A DNA stretch of 64,000 bases, taken from the NCBI GenBank assembly GCA_030169165.1, contig CM058040.1, positions 94,398,168-94,462,167 of the forward strand. The letters are read 5' to 3'. The notes under the pieces are model-generated. The model saw only the letters and a program-made list of their open reading frames with translations, was not told the DNA's origin and did no database searches. Both the position numbers and the translations under genes were made by a program. The stretch's first letter is position 1, and each line of letters starts with the position of its first letter. This DNA comes from Centaurea solstitialis (Eukaryota > Streptophyta > Magnoliopsida > Asterales > Asteraceae). Positions 12,380 to 24,543 of this stretch are shown piece after piece.

Positions 12380-14250
12380 AAGTTAACATTAGTAGCAAAC
12401 CACTTGAGGCAAAGAAACGTAAAGCCACTGCAACAAGATCTCAAAATTAGGATCACTTTGACAAGATTTTAGACCAAGAGGATCGTGTGACCAAAGGAAT
12501 GTGTAAGTATTGCGGTAAAACATATGTGGCTGATCCAAAAAGACAATGCAAGTCAGCGTTAAAAAATCACGGTGTTATATGCCAAAATAATTCATACTTT
12601 AAAGAAACCAGACAATCTATGTTGGCATTCCAAGCTTCTAAGTTTGACAACCCCGAAAGTGTTTTAGGTACTTTGGTGTTCAATCAAGAGAGAGTTAAGA
12701 AAGTATTAACTAGGATGATGATTATCGATGGACTTGCTTTTAAGTTTGTAGAAGGTAAAGGTTCAAAGGATGTGCTGAGGACACATGTCCTATGTTCAAG
12801 ATATCGTCTAAATGGATGGTTAACAGAGATGTACTTGCTTGATATTTTGATGAGCGAATAAACCTCAAGAACTTTTTAAGGAACACACACACAACATATA
12901 TCTATAACCACAAATTGTTCAAAAGATCAATTTGCAAAAGCCTTTGAGATATGTTTGTCTGATTGTGGAGTAGAAAATATTATCATGATCACAATAGATA
13001 ATGCATCAAGTAATGATGTTGTCATTGGGTTGATGAAAAGTAAACTAGTGTCTTGGGGGTGTTCGTTTGGTAAAGCTAATTAGTTGCACATATCTTGAAT
13101 TTGGTTGTGCAAGATGGATTGATGATGGTTGATTCTGTAGTAAAGAAACTTAGGGATACTAAAAGGTGGGTAAGGGGATCTCTGACTAGGTTGGAAAGTT
13201 TAGAGAGCTTGTAAGTTGGATTGGGGTTGAAGAAAAATGTTCTCTATGCCTTGATGTTCCTACTAGATGGAACTTGACCCACATGATGCTCCGAATATGT
13301 TATTCCTTACAAAAGTGTTTTTGAAACCTATCAAAAACAAGATGCCTCATACAAGTTAGATTTGGGCGATTTTGTGCTTGCAGACCATGATTGAAATTAT
13401 TTAGAAAGTTTTGTGGCCCTTCTAAAGACATTTTATGAGTTGACGGTAAGAATCTCAAGCTCTCTATATGTGACTTCTAATACTTATTTATATGAGATCT
13501 CTGACTTGAGTTATGCTCTTTCGGATATGATGATCTCGTCGAATAAAACTGAGAAGGTACATCTATTTTGGCTTAATCTATTATTTACAATTTTACATTG
13601 TGATTCACATATTGTTAATTATCTTGTTGGTTTTCTATAAACAAAATATGGGTGCAAAAGTGAAGGGCAAGTTCGAAAATATTGGAGTGAACCAAAGAAG
13701 ATGAACTTGTTAAACTTCTTTCAAGCATATTTGATCCAAGATAAAGTGGAATACATGTCACACCAATTGAGTCAGTTGTACATTACGAATAGGGTGAAGA
13801 GTTATTCAACAAGAGTTGCCTCATTATTTAAGACAATGTAGCTAGATATTCTACTTTGGAGTCCGAACTTTCTCAATCTCAAGTGGAAAAATGTATCCCT
13901 ATTGAAAGGGTACAATCTGGGCTAAAGAGTCGATTAAAAAAGCAAAAACTTGATAGTGAATGTTACCAAAAAAAAGTGAGCGTGAGGTATTACCTTAGTG
14001 AAGTCATCATAGATGATAATGATGAGTTGATGTTTTAAGATAGTGGAAGGTGAATAGCAAATGGTTTCCAGTTCTTTCGAAAGTTGCTAAAGATGTACTT
14101 GTGGTGTCCATTTCCATGGTTCATCCGAATTACATTTAGTACACATGGAAGGGTGTTGGATAATTTTAGGAGTTAACTTCTAAAATAGTGGAGGCACTAG
14201 TGTATATCCAAGATTGGTTACGAGACCTTCTCAACCAATTTTAATTGAAA
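12380..14250 (+). pseudogene. hAT transposase pseudogene (RICESLEEPER-like)
   Basis: A BED zinc finger is readable: DHFDKILDQEDRV followed by CKYCGKTYVAD and CKSALKNH. The residue just before DHF, a Trp in the family, is a TAG stop at 12448-12450. The next recognisable blocks are ITIDNASSNDV (near 12985), HILNLVVQDGL (near 13090, frame changed), a mid-region LESFVALLKTFYELTVRISS (near 13405), and the C-terminal dimerisation region FSTHGRVLDNFR with KIVEALVYIQDWLRDLLN (near 14130-14240). Several stops and frame changes separate the blocks, so the gene cannot make transposase. Terminal repeats of the parent element were not identified. Confidence 0.85.
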
Positions 14251-16489
14251 AATATAGATGTTGAGAAGTTTGAGAACGATATGACATTACTTATATGTAT
14301 AATATATTTGAGTTATTATTTTATTTTGTTATACTTAATACTTTTAAGTTGTGAACTTCTTTACCTCTTGTACTCTTTAAAATTGAAAATTGGGACGTCT
14401 ACGTCTATGCAAGAGGGTGATAGTTCAATGGCTTCAAAAGAGATGCCTGAGTTGAAAGAAACGTAAAAAAGTTGATTGGAAAGTCACGACGATTGAAGAG
14501 TTTGAATACATGAAGTGATAATTGGTATTTGGTCACTTGGTTGTTGGAATTCTGAATTTGGTCGTTACTTTCATCTTTTGAAGATTGGACAATTGGTAAT
14601 TGATCGTTTCATCATTTGGATTTTAGACAATTTGTGTTTGGTATGTCAAACTTTAACATTTGGTTTTTGGTTTATTTGTATGTCAAATCTGGAAAATGGA
14701 AATCAAGGGCCGTTTGTTTAGATCTGAATGATACTATCCAGAGGCTCATATCTGAATTGGTAAGACATGTTTGGTAAAATTTTAATATCAATGATTCAAA
14801 GAGGCTCGTGTATTGTTCCAACTCCTATAAGATATCCATACGGTTCAGAGACATTTACTTCCCTTATTGCCCTTCGTTCCAACTTCCAGAACAATTTGCT
14901 TGCTCGTCACTCTCGATTAGAAGTAAGATACGAATATGCCATCAATTTTAAGTGGTCTATGTTTCTTATTTTTTTCACGAAGTTGCGAAATTTGCCTGAA
15001 ATTGATTCAAAGACCACAAGCAGATTCGATTTTAGGGTCCAAAATAAATTTTAGTTCTATGATCTAGCTATTTAAATGACCTCAGAGCGAAAGAAGTAAA
15101 CGGAAAAGAAGGGTAAGAATTTAGTACGAAAGAAGTTGAATCTCTGGAAAGGATGCTCAATGAAAGCACAGTTTAAATTCTAAGAAGTGATATTGGAAGG
15201 ATGCAATGAAGCACAGTTCTCTAAAGATATGAATCTTTTTAGATGACTCGAGTACTATTATTTATTCACATTGGAATGCCTTTCTTCCCAAACATGTTTT
15301 GTTTCTGATTTAATTTCACCTCTTGGTTGTCATTTGTGGCATGAAATTGTTTGGATAGGTATGGAATTGTTTGTTTAGACATCTGGCAAACAGATATTTA
15401 TTTTGAACAAAACCATAAGCATTAAAATAGTAATTTGTTTTTGTCATTCAAACAATTACCAAACAACCGTATTTCATTTTGCACTATATCATACAAATCC
15501 TCTTTATACATTCTACTACTTAATCATTCTGTATTGAACTGTTCAGGAAATGCTAAAAAGATAAGATCCAGGGGTTTCGGGGTCGGATACCCGACCTGAC
15601 CAACCTGAAACCCGATTATGGTCGAATATCCGAACTTAGTGGACGGATTTCGGGGGTTAAATGTCCCACCCAAAACCCGATCAGGTAGTGTGATTTGGGG
15701 CACGATCCGTCCAAACCCATCCGATTCTCGGCCCTAATTATATGGAACCAAAAATCATCACTCTTAAGGCAGGTAAATTCAAAATGCTCTGAAAATTATT
15801 CCATTCAAAATTTTCCTCATTATATTTAAAACTATATTTTGTTTGAAAGAATTAAAAAGTTCAGATTTCCATTAGTTCTTAGGAATAAACAGTCAAAAGC
15901 TTTTGCAGAACCCTTTATCATGAAAATTTGCTAATCCCTTTGATAATGTTTCTAATATATAAAAAAATACAAATAAACACCAAGTGCTTAATAAAATTAC
16001 TGAATGAACAGCACATGCCTTGACATCATAAGTCTATTAGATGATCACGAAAAGATGCAAAATGAAAACTCATCACCTGATAACAAGCATAACTATAGCA
16101 TGAAGGTCAAAAATAAGTGGCTTAATTATTTAAACCTTCACACAGTCACACTCTACCTCCTGGTGGGATATACTTGTTTGGTGTTGTTTGTTCTTTCACG
16201 ATCAGGGTGTTTTCTCATTTAATCAACATAGTGACAAGCAAAGGAGCTCGATATAGACACCTCCAACATGGATAACGAGTACAAATTACAACCAAAAAAA
16301 TTCCTTTGTTCTATATCCTACAAGGTAGAAATACATCTGAACTAATATGAAGTAGACCCTAATCCTTCATAAATATGATTTCTATTAAATCAATGTCTTC
16401 AAGGCTGACGAAAAAGTTATTGCAAGTAACTGAAACAGAAAAGTAGTAGCTAATACCTATCTCCGTATGTAAAAGTCATTTTGCACACC
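14251..16489. other. Intergenic, repeat-derived, no gene seen
   Basis: Short open frames here have no recognisable domains. The stretch from GGGCCGTTTGTTTAG (about 14708) to ACCAAACAACCG (about 15470) has hAT-like ends but no confirmed duplication. A GC-richer patch at 15570-15740 repeats ACCCGA/GGGTC words and ends CGGCCCTAAT, which looks like another small hAT derivative. The remainder is AT-rich. Confidence 0.35.
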
Positions 16490-18125
16490 TCAAGAACGTG
16501 ACCGTGAACGCACGAATTCTTCTAGTCTATCCCAAACATCAAGTGCAGCTGCTCTGTCTTGATGCCTTTTGTTCTTGCTTATCTAAACATCAAAGATGAA
16601 CCAGGGTTAGAACATATTACATGAACCTAAGTGGATCATAGATCATCTAACCAAATCTCACCGATATGATTTTCACGTTCCACTGCTTTACAATCTTTGC
16701 AGACTCAACACTGTCATCCTCAAAGCGCATGTAAAATCCAAGAACTGAAACAAACAATTCAAGATAAATAGTATCCAAATCCAACCATATAAACTTCAAG
16801 CTTACGATATGAACTATGCATACTATCTTTATAGAATTCTATACCACATCTGCTTGTATCTTTTAGACAGCTTGGAAATATGCTAAGAAATTAAACAATA
16901 CTCAAATGCCAAAATCCTAATCCAAGCTTGAATATGGTTTCAAAAATTCAATTAAAAGCATGAACTGCATGGTCATGTGATGTTTCAGATGAACATTGAT
17001 AAAGATCCAGCCTTTTAGTTATAACAAGAAGAATAAGCAGATAACTTGAACACAAAACTACAATAATACCAAATGCTATGAATTATGATCACTTACTTTT
17101 ATTGAAGATCTCAACATGATCCTTAAACGGCCAATCTTTGAACTGCCATTCCTTCCCCAACACGAAAACAGCCACAACTCGACCCCATTCCTCCGCCTTC
17201 AACGCAGAAGGCTTATCCCTCACCTCATAAGCCGTCACCACCCTATCCCTACTACTAAACTTCTTCAACACCGTTACGCACTCCGGTTTCGGACCCTTCA
17301 TCTGCTTCATCTTCACATCGGTCGGTATAAACACTCCATCTTCCAAAAACTCCTTCACGTTATAAATCGTAATCAGCGTCTGCGAAGCACTCGGAACCAA
17401 AATAATCGGCACCCCATCCCCAATCTTACTCCCCTTCAAGTGCATTTTCGGCCTCGGAGTCCCATCCAACAACCCTAAATCCTCCCCAAACCCTCTATCA
17501 ATCCTATTCTTAGCCACCAAACCATCTTTCCTCTGCTGAGACCCTAACCTCTGCCTCTCCTCATCCCTCTTCGTCGCGGCCGTAAGCACGCTGTAGAAAT
17601 CCCTATGCCTGCACTCCAGAATCGTCTCTCGGTCCTTCAACGGCCTCTCGATCGCCCTAACCAAATCCATAGGGTTTTCACTAACCCTAACCCTAGGTTC
17701 CAAATTCTCAACATCCAATTCTTCGCCAGGCAATACATTCAAGTTAGGGTAATCACCGATTCGATACTCGTGGTTCTCGAGGTTCTGGTGCTGCTGAGGT
17801 GGAGGCGGAAGGAATCAATGGCGTCGGCGGATGAAACCCTACCTTGTAGGTACTCGATCAAGGGCTTCCGATCGAGAAGAGTTACGGCCGGAATCTTCTG
17901 AGTGCCGGCGTTACGGATGTAATCGTGGTGCTTGACGTTAACGTTCTTGATGAAGTAAACTAGGGTTTCGAGAGTGTAGAGATTACCTTGTTTGGATCTG
18001 TAGGCCGTTTCGATTGTGCAAGGGAAGGTGTAGGATGATCCGAATCGGTAGTCGTTGTCGAATCGGACGATTTTGTCGAGCTCGTTTCTCATCGTCATCT
18101 CCCGGAGAGCCGTTAGAGGATCCAT
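16490..18125 (-). CDS. CDC73/parafibromin homologue, exon 1 has a 1-bp frame break
   Basis: CDC73 is a subunit of the Paf1 complex, which travels with RNA polymerase II and supports histone modification; in plants it affects flowering genes. Exons on the minus strand: 17097-18125, 16662-16744, 16490-16582, with GT/AG introns. The N-terminal part (MDPLTALREMTMRNELDKIV) and the C-terminal Ras-like domain (GVPIILVPSASQTLITIYNV, FVLGKEWQFKDWPFKDHVEI, KIVKQWNVKIIS, EEFVRSRSRS) are well conserved. The frame breaks at 17813-17814: after SSADAID the conserved continuation lies in the neighbouring frame, as if one T were missing from GATTTCC. Read as given, the protein ends early at 17739. Exon phases agree only if one base is added, giving about 401 residues, the normal family size. 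This is either an assembly error or a recent loss of function. Confidence 0.9.
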
Positions 18126-18267
18126 TGATGAGTTTTTGGAGCTCTCTGGTGGTGGTCTGAAGGTCGCCGGTGGACGGTGGTGATGTTTTTTGTTCTTTAC
18201 TTTACAGAAATCGTCTTATTGATAATGGTTTAAGTTTCAATTTTAGTCCTATTGGTTTTTTTATTTT

Positions 18268-19764
18268 GGAAATTTTCATCTATATCGTTAAAAACTAGCT
18301 ATAGTACGTATATATTCTTGTAAACTTTAAAATTACGTATACCTTGTTTTTTAAACCTTTAAAACTCGCGTATATATCATTCTCTTCAATTTAATTAGAA
18401 TAAATATTTAAAAAATAAAAAGTTATTATCTATAAATTAAATATATTTTGTAAATTACTTAACTACCCTCCTACCCTTCTTAGTTTCCTTGCCCTACATC
18501 ATTCCCTCATCGAATCCTAGAGTCTCCAACGTCGATTTCAACCCATGGTTGTTGTCTGCCCAAGTTATCTCCAGCGGTCTGCTCCACTTTATCTCTGGCG
18601 TCTTCCACTTTCTCTCCAGCGGTCTATTCCACTTTATCTCCAGCGATCCCTCTCCAATTTGTTTTCTGTTTCCAAATTTGATTTGGAAAACCATCCATTT
18701 ATGCTTTGAAATTGATGGGGTGGAATCAACCTTCCATATCTATTTTGAAACTTTCCAAATCGACATTTTGAAGCCATTTATGCTTTGAAATCCATGGGGT
18801 GGAATCAACTTTCCTTCCAAATCCATTTCTGATTTTCAATCGATAGGAGAGGAATCGACCTTTCATATATGTTTTGAAGTTTTCCGAATCTGTTTTGAAG
18901 CCTACCCAAATTGTTTTTCCAAATCAATGGTTTTCCATTTGATTTTTTCGAGATGCTTTGAAACCTTTCAAATTTGTTTCTATTTCAAAATATTAAACAA
19001 AAGACATCGATTTGGAAAAATCAATGGGTTTCCAAATCACTAGGTTTTCCAAATCAATTTTTTAAACAAATCAATTTTTCAATTTTTGTTGTCAAGTTTA
19101 ACAAACAAAATTAACATCAATAAAACGAAGAGCAAACGCCCAAACATACCACCACCACCGCACCCTTCGCCGACGCTACCTCCTTCGACCTCCAAGACAC
19201 CACCACCAGCAAACGAAGAGTAATCCCACAAGACATCGATCTCGACGACCTCAAAGTCCTCCAGAGCCTAATCAGTTACCGCACCAAGAGAGGCATGTTC
19301 CCCTTTGAATCTTCGACCGCCATGAAAGCCTTCCTCCTTTCATGGACGATTCTCCACATCGGCAATGAAGAAGGGTGGAAGGCCAGGATCGAAAAGGTGA
19401 AAACGAAGTTTTCGATGGCGAGTGAACCGATCAAGGAAGAAGAACGGAAGGAGTTTGATTCGTTGATGAGGATTGGGGAAATGATAAGGAAGTTGAAGTT
19501 GAACGAAATGATAATGTTTTGATTTCACTAATTTGATTTTGATTTTGGGTAAAAAACCAAGAAGGGTAGTTAAGTAATTTACAAGATATATTTAATTTAT
19601 TGATAATAGTTTTTATTTTTTAAATGTTTAAATTCTAATTAAATTAGGGAGAAGGATATATTCGTGAGTTTTAGAGGGTTAGAAGGACATACACGTAATT
19701 TTAAAGTTTACAAGGATATATATGTAATATAGCAAGTTTTTAAGGATATAGATAAAATTTTCCC
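18268..19764. mobile_element. Mutator-like (Pack-MULE-type) element, about 215-bp TIRs, 9-bp duplication
   Basis: The ends are long inverted repeats: 18268 to about 18480 against about 19556 to 19764. The outer bases are GGAAATTTTCATCTATATC on the left and GATATAGATAAAATTTTCCC on the right. Immediately outside, TTTTATTTT occurs at 18259-18267 and 19765-19773, a 9-bp duplication of the Mutator type (low-complexity, so not proof alone). No transposase is present. The interior is much richer in GC than its surroundings and carries a gene-like open frame. Long repeats, a 9-bp duplication and gene-like cargo together describe a Pack-MULE. Confidence 0.82.
19140..19522 (+). other. Gene-like open frame inside the MULE, unrecognised
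   Basis: An open frame runs from upstream of 19140 to a stop at 19520-19522. It contains IPQDIDLDDLKVLQSLISYR, GMFPFESSTAMKAFLLSW and a charged helical tail with KIEEERKEF-like composition (SEPIKEEERKEF). The first in-frame Met is GMF at about 19294. Codon use and GC content look like plant exon sequence, unlike the flanking DNA. I do not recognise the family. It is most likely a fragment captured from a host gene; whether it is expressed is unknown. Confidence 0.5.
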
Positions 19765-19929
19765 TTTTATTTTATTCATTTGTTAGTTAACGTACGTTAT
19801 TCAAGGACACGGTCGAAGATGTCATCGACGGGGATCACACGTTTCTATCTCCCAGTTGAAGATGTCGTTGTTTCATAAGATGGTTGTTCCATCTCCCAAT
19901 TGAAGATGCCAGAGAACGATCCATATGAC

Positions 19930-21270
19930 ATTTATTGGTTCTTAGGCTGAAGACAGATGAAAAGAAATTCATACATAAAGATCAATTTATGGTTATGAAA
20001 GGAGAAAAAAGGGAAGTAAAACACTAAAACATGTAAATCATCAAGAACAATGTTTTTGAATTTATTGTCATGATCACTTCTTATCAAAGGAACAATTAGG
20101 TTGTTTAATACTTCCATCTTTTTAATGAAGAAATGATTTCTTCAGGTGTTTCATTATTTGATCTTAGAAAGAAACCCCAATTGTATATGTCAATACTCAT
20201 CAACAATGACAAGTAAAAAAGGGAACTCACTAAAGATACTTGTTTAGATTTGGAACTTGCTCTACTTTGTTTTTTCTTCTCACATGTTGAGCAAAGAGAA
20301 TCCTTTGCAAATGCATGTTCAAATAAGCCAGCAACTAGTGCATCTTTTGACAACTTGGTCAGTGTTTTGAAGTTGAGATGGGAGAAACGTTTGTGCCACA
20401 ATCAATTGAAATTTGATGAGAACTTTGATATGAAATAGATGTTTTTAGTGTTAGGAGAATCCATGTTGATGACATGGACATCCACCATTCGGGTTCCATT
20501 TAAGACAATCTTGCCACTCTTGTCTTAACTTTGCAACCTTTCTTGGTGAAATGCACTGATAAATCTATGTCACAACTGACCGATGCCTAGAAGATTATGT
20601 TTCAGCCCTTCAACATAAGCAACTCTATGGAGAGTAGTTACCCGGTTGGATAATACATCGAAGCCTCGAGTGTAACCTTTTTTCATTTCCACCAAAGACC
20701 ACGTAAGGACCTTTCTCTTCCTTATATTTAGAGAACAATGACTTTATTCCAGTCATACGTCAAGAGCATCCACTATCTAGATATCAGATGCCCTTTTCGT
20801 GTAAATATTTTTGTCTTCATCACTCCATTGATGAACTTCTTTAACGATAGTCCTCTCATGAATGGCTGTAATGGTAGCAGTGTCAGACACTCGTGGGAAC
20901 GAAGGGTTCGTTTTCCATAAAGTGAGGGATCTGAGGATCAACCTCTACAAGGAAGATAACCATCATAGTTTTCAGAGAGCGAAGTTGTTTTTGTTAAGCC
21001 TAATTGGCAAGAGAGTTTTTTTTTTTGGAAGAGGTATCCCAGACCACATTGGGCCCAGACTAATCCTCGGCAATTTTGGGCCGAAGCCCGACTGCTAAAC
21101 ATGCAGCCCGGGGTCAAAGCCCCCGTACCTCCAGAGAGTTGGTATCATTGTAATTATCTTTGTTAGCTTGAAGTGTCATTGTATGATGAAAATGGCAAAG
21201 GGTCAAAAGAAATGGTATCTTAAGAAAGAAAAGAAGATTTCAAGCTACTCTGAATCTCTGATACCACTCG
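19930..21270 (-). pseudogene. Copia retrotransposon remnant
   Basis: On the minus strand a GAG_pre-integrase motif is readable (MWHKRFSHLNFKTLTKLSKD, then CSTCEKKKQSRASSKSK), followed after an internal deletion by integrase blocks (GFFLRSNNETPEEIISSLK, then VEVLNNL..IRSDHDNKFKN). Upstream parts are full of stops. A primer-binding site, the inverse of TGGTATCAGAG, lies at 21256-21266, so LTR-derived DNA should lie to its right, where the hAT element at 21479 has inserted. Reverse transcriptase and the 3' LTR are missing. Confidence 0.75.
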
Positions 21271-21478
21271 TTGGTCCTTTACGGGTCCTTCAAGTAACAA
21301 TAGTTTGTAGAAGGGGATTGTTACAAACACAAGACAATGATATACTTTTAAAATTCTTTCAAGTTTATTGATTGCAAAATCAAAAACATAATTTACAAGA
21401 CTGTTGCAAAATAAAAAAAATGATAAACCTAATCTAAGCATTCTTAAGAATACTAAGTTTTACTTTTGCACAAGTAAG

Positions 21479-22344
21479 TAGAGGTGCACAAAGACGGATT
21501 TTAATCTGATCCGGATCGGTTTGAATCCGATCCGGTTTTTTTCGCTACAGTAAAAAACCGGTTTAAAGAATAACCGGACCGGATCTGAACTGGTTTTGTC
21601 GCCAAAATGTGTAACCGGTTGAACCGGTTGCGGATACGAAAAAAACCGGATTTTTCGAAACCGGTTTGAAAAAAATCCAGTGTCTTCATCGGTCAGCAGA
21701 AGGAAATCGAAGGAGGGAGAAGAAGGTGACTTATAGATCTCGACATGTCAGGCATGTCCATGGTTTCTGATGATGGTGGCTCACATAAATTGAAGAACGA
21801 AGAAGAAGGCTGCTATTAGAATGCATAAAACAACATATGTAACTTCACTTTTAAGCAATAACCAACGTATATAACTTCATTTCTTCGTTCCTATGCTGAT
21901 GGTGGAGTGGTGGTACATTTCTTCGTTCCTATCTGATGGTGGAGGGGGCGGTAGTACAAGAAAGGGGAAGAAAATGAAAAACCCTAATGGCTAAAAAATG
22001 GGTATATATGTAAGTGGGTTTGTGGGTTTGTGTAAATGGGGTAATCTAGAAAGAGGAAGTGGGCTGAGTTAAAATTTGGGCTTGCCTATGTTATAACTTA
22101 TATATAATATATTTTGAAAACATGAGGTTTTTTTTAAAACCGGTTTGGAAAAAATCCGAAACCGGTTCGGATCCAAACCGGATAAAAATCCGAAAAAAAA
22201 CCGGTTGGTGTAAAAAATAAAATCCGATCGGATAACCGGTTTAGAAAAAATCCGATCCGGTTTGAAAAAAATCCGGTTATAAAAAAACCGGTTTCGGATA
22301 GTTTTTGCACAAAATCGGATAATCGGATTTTTTGTGCACCTCTA
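21479..22344. mobile_element. Non-autonomous hAT element, 8-bp duplication, CCGG-rich subterminal repeats
   Basis: The ends are TAGAGGTGCACAAA and TTTGTGCACCTCTA, perfect inverted repeats. CAAGTAAG flanks both sides (21471-21478 and 22345-22352), an 8-bp duplication typical of hAT. Each end carries about 200 bp packed with AACCGGTT, ATCCGGAT and AAAAACCGG words in both orientations, likely transposase-binding sites. The centre (about 21690-22120) is unrelated sequence with no transposase. Confidence 0.88.
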
Positions 22345-22353
22345 CAAGTAAGA

Positions 22354-23224
22354 TGTAACACCCCAAAATCCACGCTTGGGTAGTGTCACATCATTTAAAG
22401 CCTAAACATGACCATAGGCGTAAAATGACACCTCAAGGTACAAGTAAAACATCAACGCAATGGAAGTATTAACTTAAAGGAAATAAAAGTCTCCAACATG
22501 ATTCTGTCCCATATCGGACTAAGTTACATAAAACTTAAATTACATAAACGATTAAGTTTAACATAAACACGCATAACAATAAAACATGACGTAAGGAACA
22601 AATCTACACCTTTTCCTTCCCTTTGTCCAACCTTAGACCACCAGCTCCTGAAATACATACTAAAAGTTAGCTAAATGCTAAGCAAATTCATAATTTATGT
22701 GTACATATAAACACTCATTATCGTGCAAACATTTATCACCCATTTATAATCATAATAATGTAAACAAGGACAACAAATAATGCATGCTCCTGATAACACA
22801 CAAATGCTAACCCATGTGTTCAATGATGATCATCAACAAAAATCAAAATAGATTAAGAATATTACAATGACACAATGAAAATTTAAATGTATTTAATCAT
22901 CATCCTTGATAAAAAAAATTATAGTACAATTCAATAAAGCTATTGATGTCCTAGGTGGGACACCAAAATTCAATGAGAAATGATCATCTTTAGAAAAATC
23001 AAATACATTTAATAATTGAGAAATAACATATAAAACACTTTATGTATGCTCTTCTTTAGCTTGTCTCGTTTAGCAATCATTTTAATAAAATTCACTTTAA
23101 TTTGATCTTGCTTTTCCGATGATATGCTCTTCATGTTATGAAAAGATTTGCATGTTGCATTATTAACGAAGATTCTGAAACTATAAAATTTAGAAGGCTA
23201 CATTTCTATTATCCTTACATACAT
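22354..23224. mobile_element. LTR-type fragment
   Basis: Begins TGTAACACCCCAAAATCC, the sort of end seen in many plant gypsy-type LTRs, and its layout resembles the solo LTR at 25134-26585. Its other end is not identifiable, so it is probably truncated. No coding sequence seen. Confidence 0.4.
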
Positions 23225-23227
23225 TAA

Positions 23228-24543
23228 GGGTGCGTTTGGTTCGCTGGAATCCTTGGGAATCTGAGGGAATTGGAATCCAATTTCCAGGGATTCCCATGTT
23301 TGGTTGGCTTTTGAGGATGGAATTGGAATCTGCAGGAGGGAATGAAATCCCTCAGATAAGGGATTTTAGAATCCTTCAGCATATGGAAGGATTTCAAATT
23401 CCATAGACTTGGGAATTTGACAGATTACCTTTTTACCCCTCAAATCATTAATACCTTATAAGCACATATAATATATATATATTAGTATTTAATTTATATA
23501 TTATAATATATATAATATATACCTTTATATATATTATATATTATAATTTTTATATATAACTTATATGCGATATTTAGTATATAATATTATATATACATAT
23601 ATAGTATACAATATATATTAAATATTATTATTTACATAATACAATAATATATATAATATACACATATGTATATATATATACATTTGTGAACCAATATTTT
23701 GGTGTGAACTTGTGAACTTAATCCTAGTCATCCAAATCATTTTTTGATGGTTAAGATTAATTCCATGATTTATCTTTATTAACCACCCATGATTTTAGGA
23801 ATTTTTCATGATTAATCTTGACCATTGATTTTGAATTTGTATGGTTAAGATATAGTTCACAAGTTCACACCAAAATATTGGTTCATAAATTAAAGTCCCT
23901 CTTTAACTTATATATTATATATTTATTTATTTATATATTATAATTTATATAAATATTTAGTTTATATATTATATATTTATTTATTATATATATTATAATT
24001 TATATGTATAACCTATATATAATATTTAATATTATATATACATATACATAATATTATATAAAATATATTAAAATTTATTATAAATTATATAAATAAAGAA
24101 TTATATATTTATTTATATATATTATAATTTAAAAATATAACCTATATACAGTATATAATATTATATATACATACACATATATATTATATTAAATATTATT
24201 ATAAATTATATAATTCATAATATATATTAATATAATTTATATTAATATTCATAAATATGTATATTAAAGGGAATATATATATATAATATACTTTTACATA
24301 TAACCTATAAAACAAACTAAAGTAAAACAAAAAAAACAAAAAGAGGGTAATTCTGTCATTTTACATATCTGAATTCCAATTCCATTAGACATTTCTACCA
24401 ACCAAACAGATTATGGAATTGGATTCCAATTCCATTTCCTGCCAACCAAACAGAATATGGAATTGGATTCCAGTTCCTTCAGGATTCCAATTCCTCCAGG
24501 ATTCCAATTCCTTCAAAAACATTCCAGCGAACCAAACGCCACC
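23228..24543. mobile_element. PIF/Harbinger-type element with TATA-rich core, TAA duplication
   Basis: The ends GGGTGCGTTTGGTTCGCTGG and CCAGCGAACCAAACGCCACC are inverted repeats, and TAA flanks lie at 23225-23227 and 24544-24546. Both arms are full of GGAATTGGAATCC-like words. The central 800 bp is almost pure TATA-type sequence and contains a nested MITE at 23683-23889. No transposase. The element at 39921-40489 has similar arms. Confidence 0.78.
23683..23889. mobile_element. MITE nested in the TATA-rich core, about 35-bp TIRs
   Basis: The left end TTTGTGAACCAATATTTTGG and the right end CCAAAATATTGGTTCATAAA are inverted repeats that continue through GTGTGAACTTGTGAAC for about 35 bp. Its centre repeats ATTAATCTTGACCAT-like words. 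Confidence 0.75.

Noticed and set aside
17116..17901. Long plus-strand open frames opposite CDC73 exon 1
   Set aside because: They are antisense shadows of the conserved minus-strand exon, with Arg/His/Pro-rich composition and no domain.
23460..24300. Centromeric or satellite AT block
   Set aside because: It is enclosed by the inverted ends and TAA duplication of a single Harbinger-type element.
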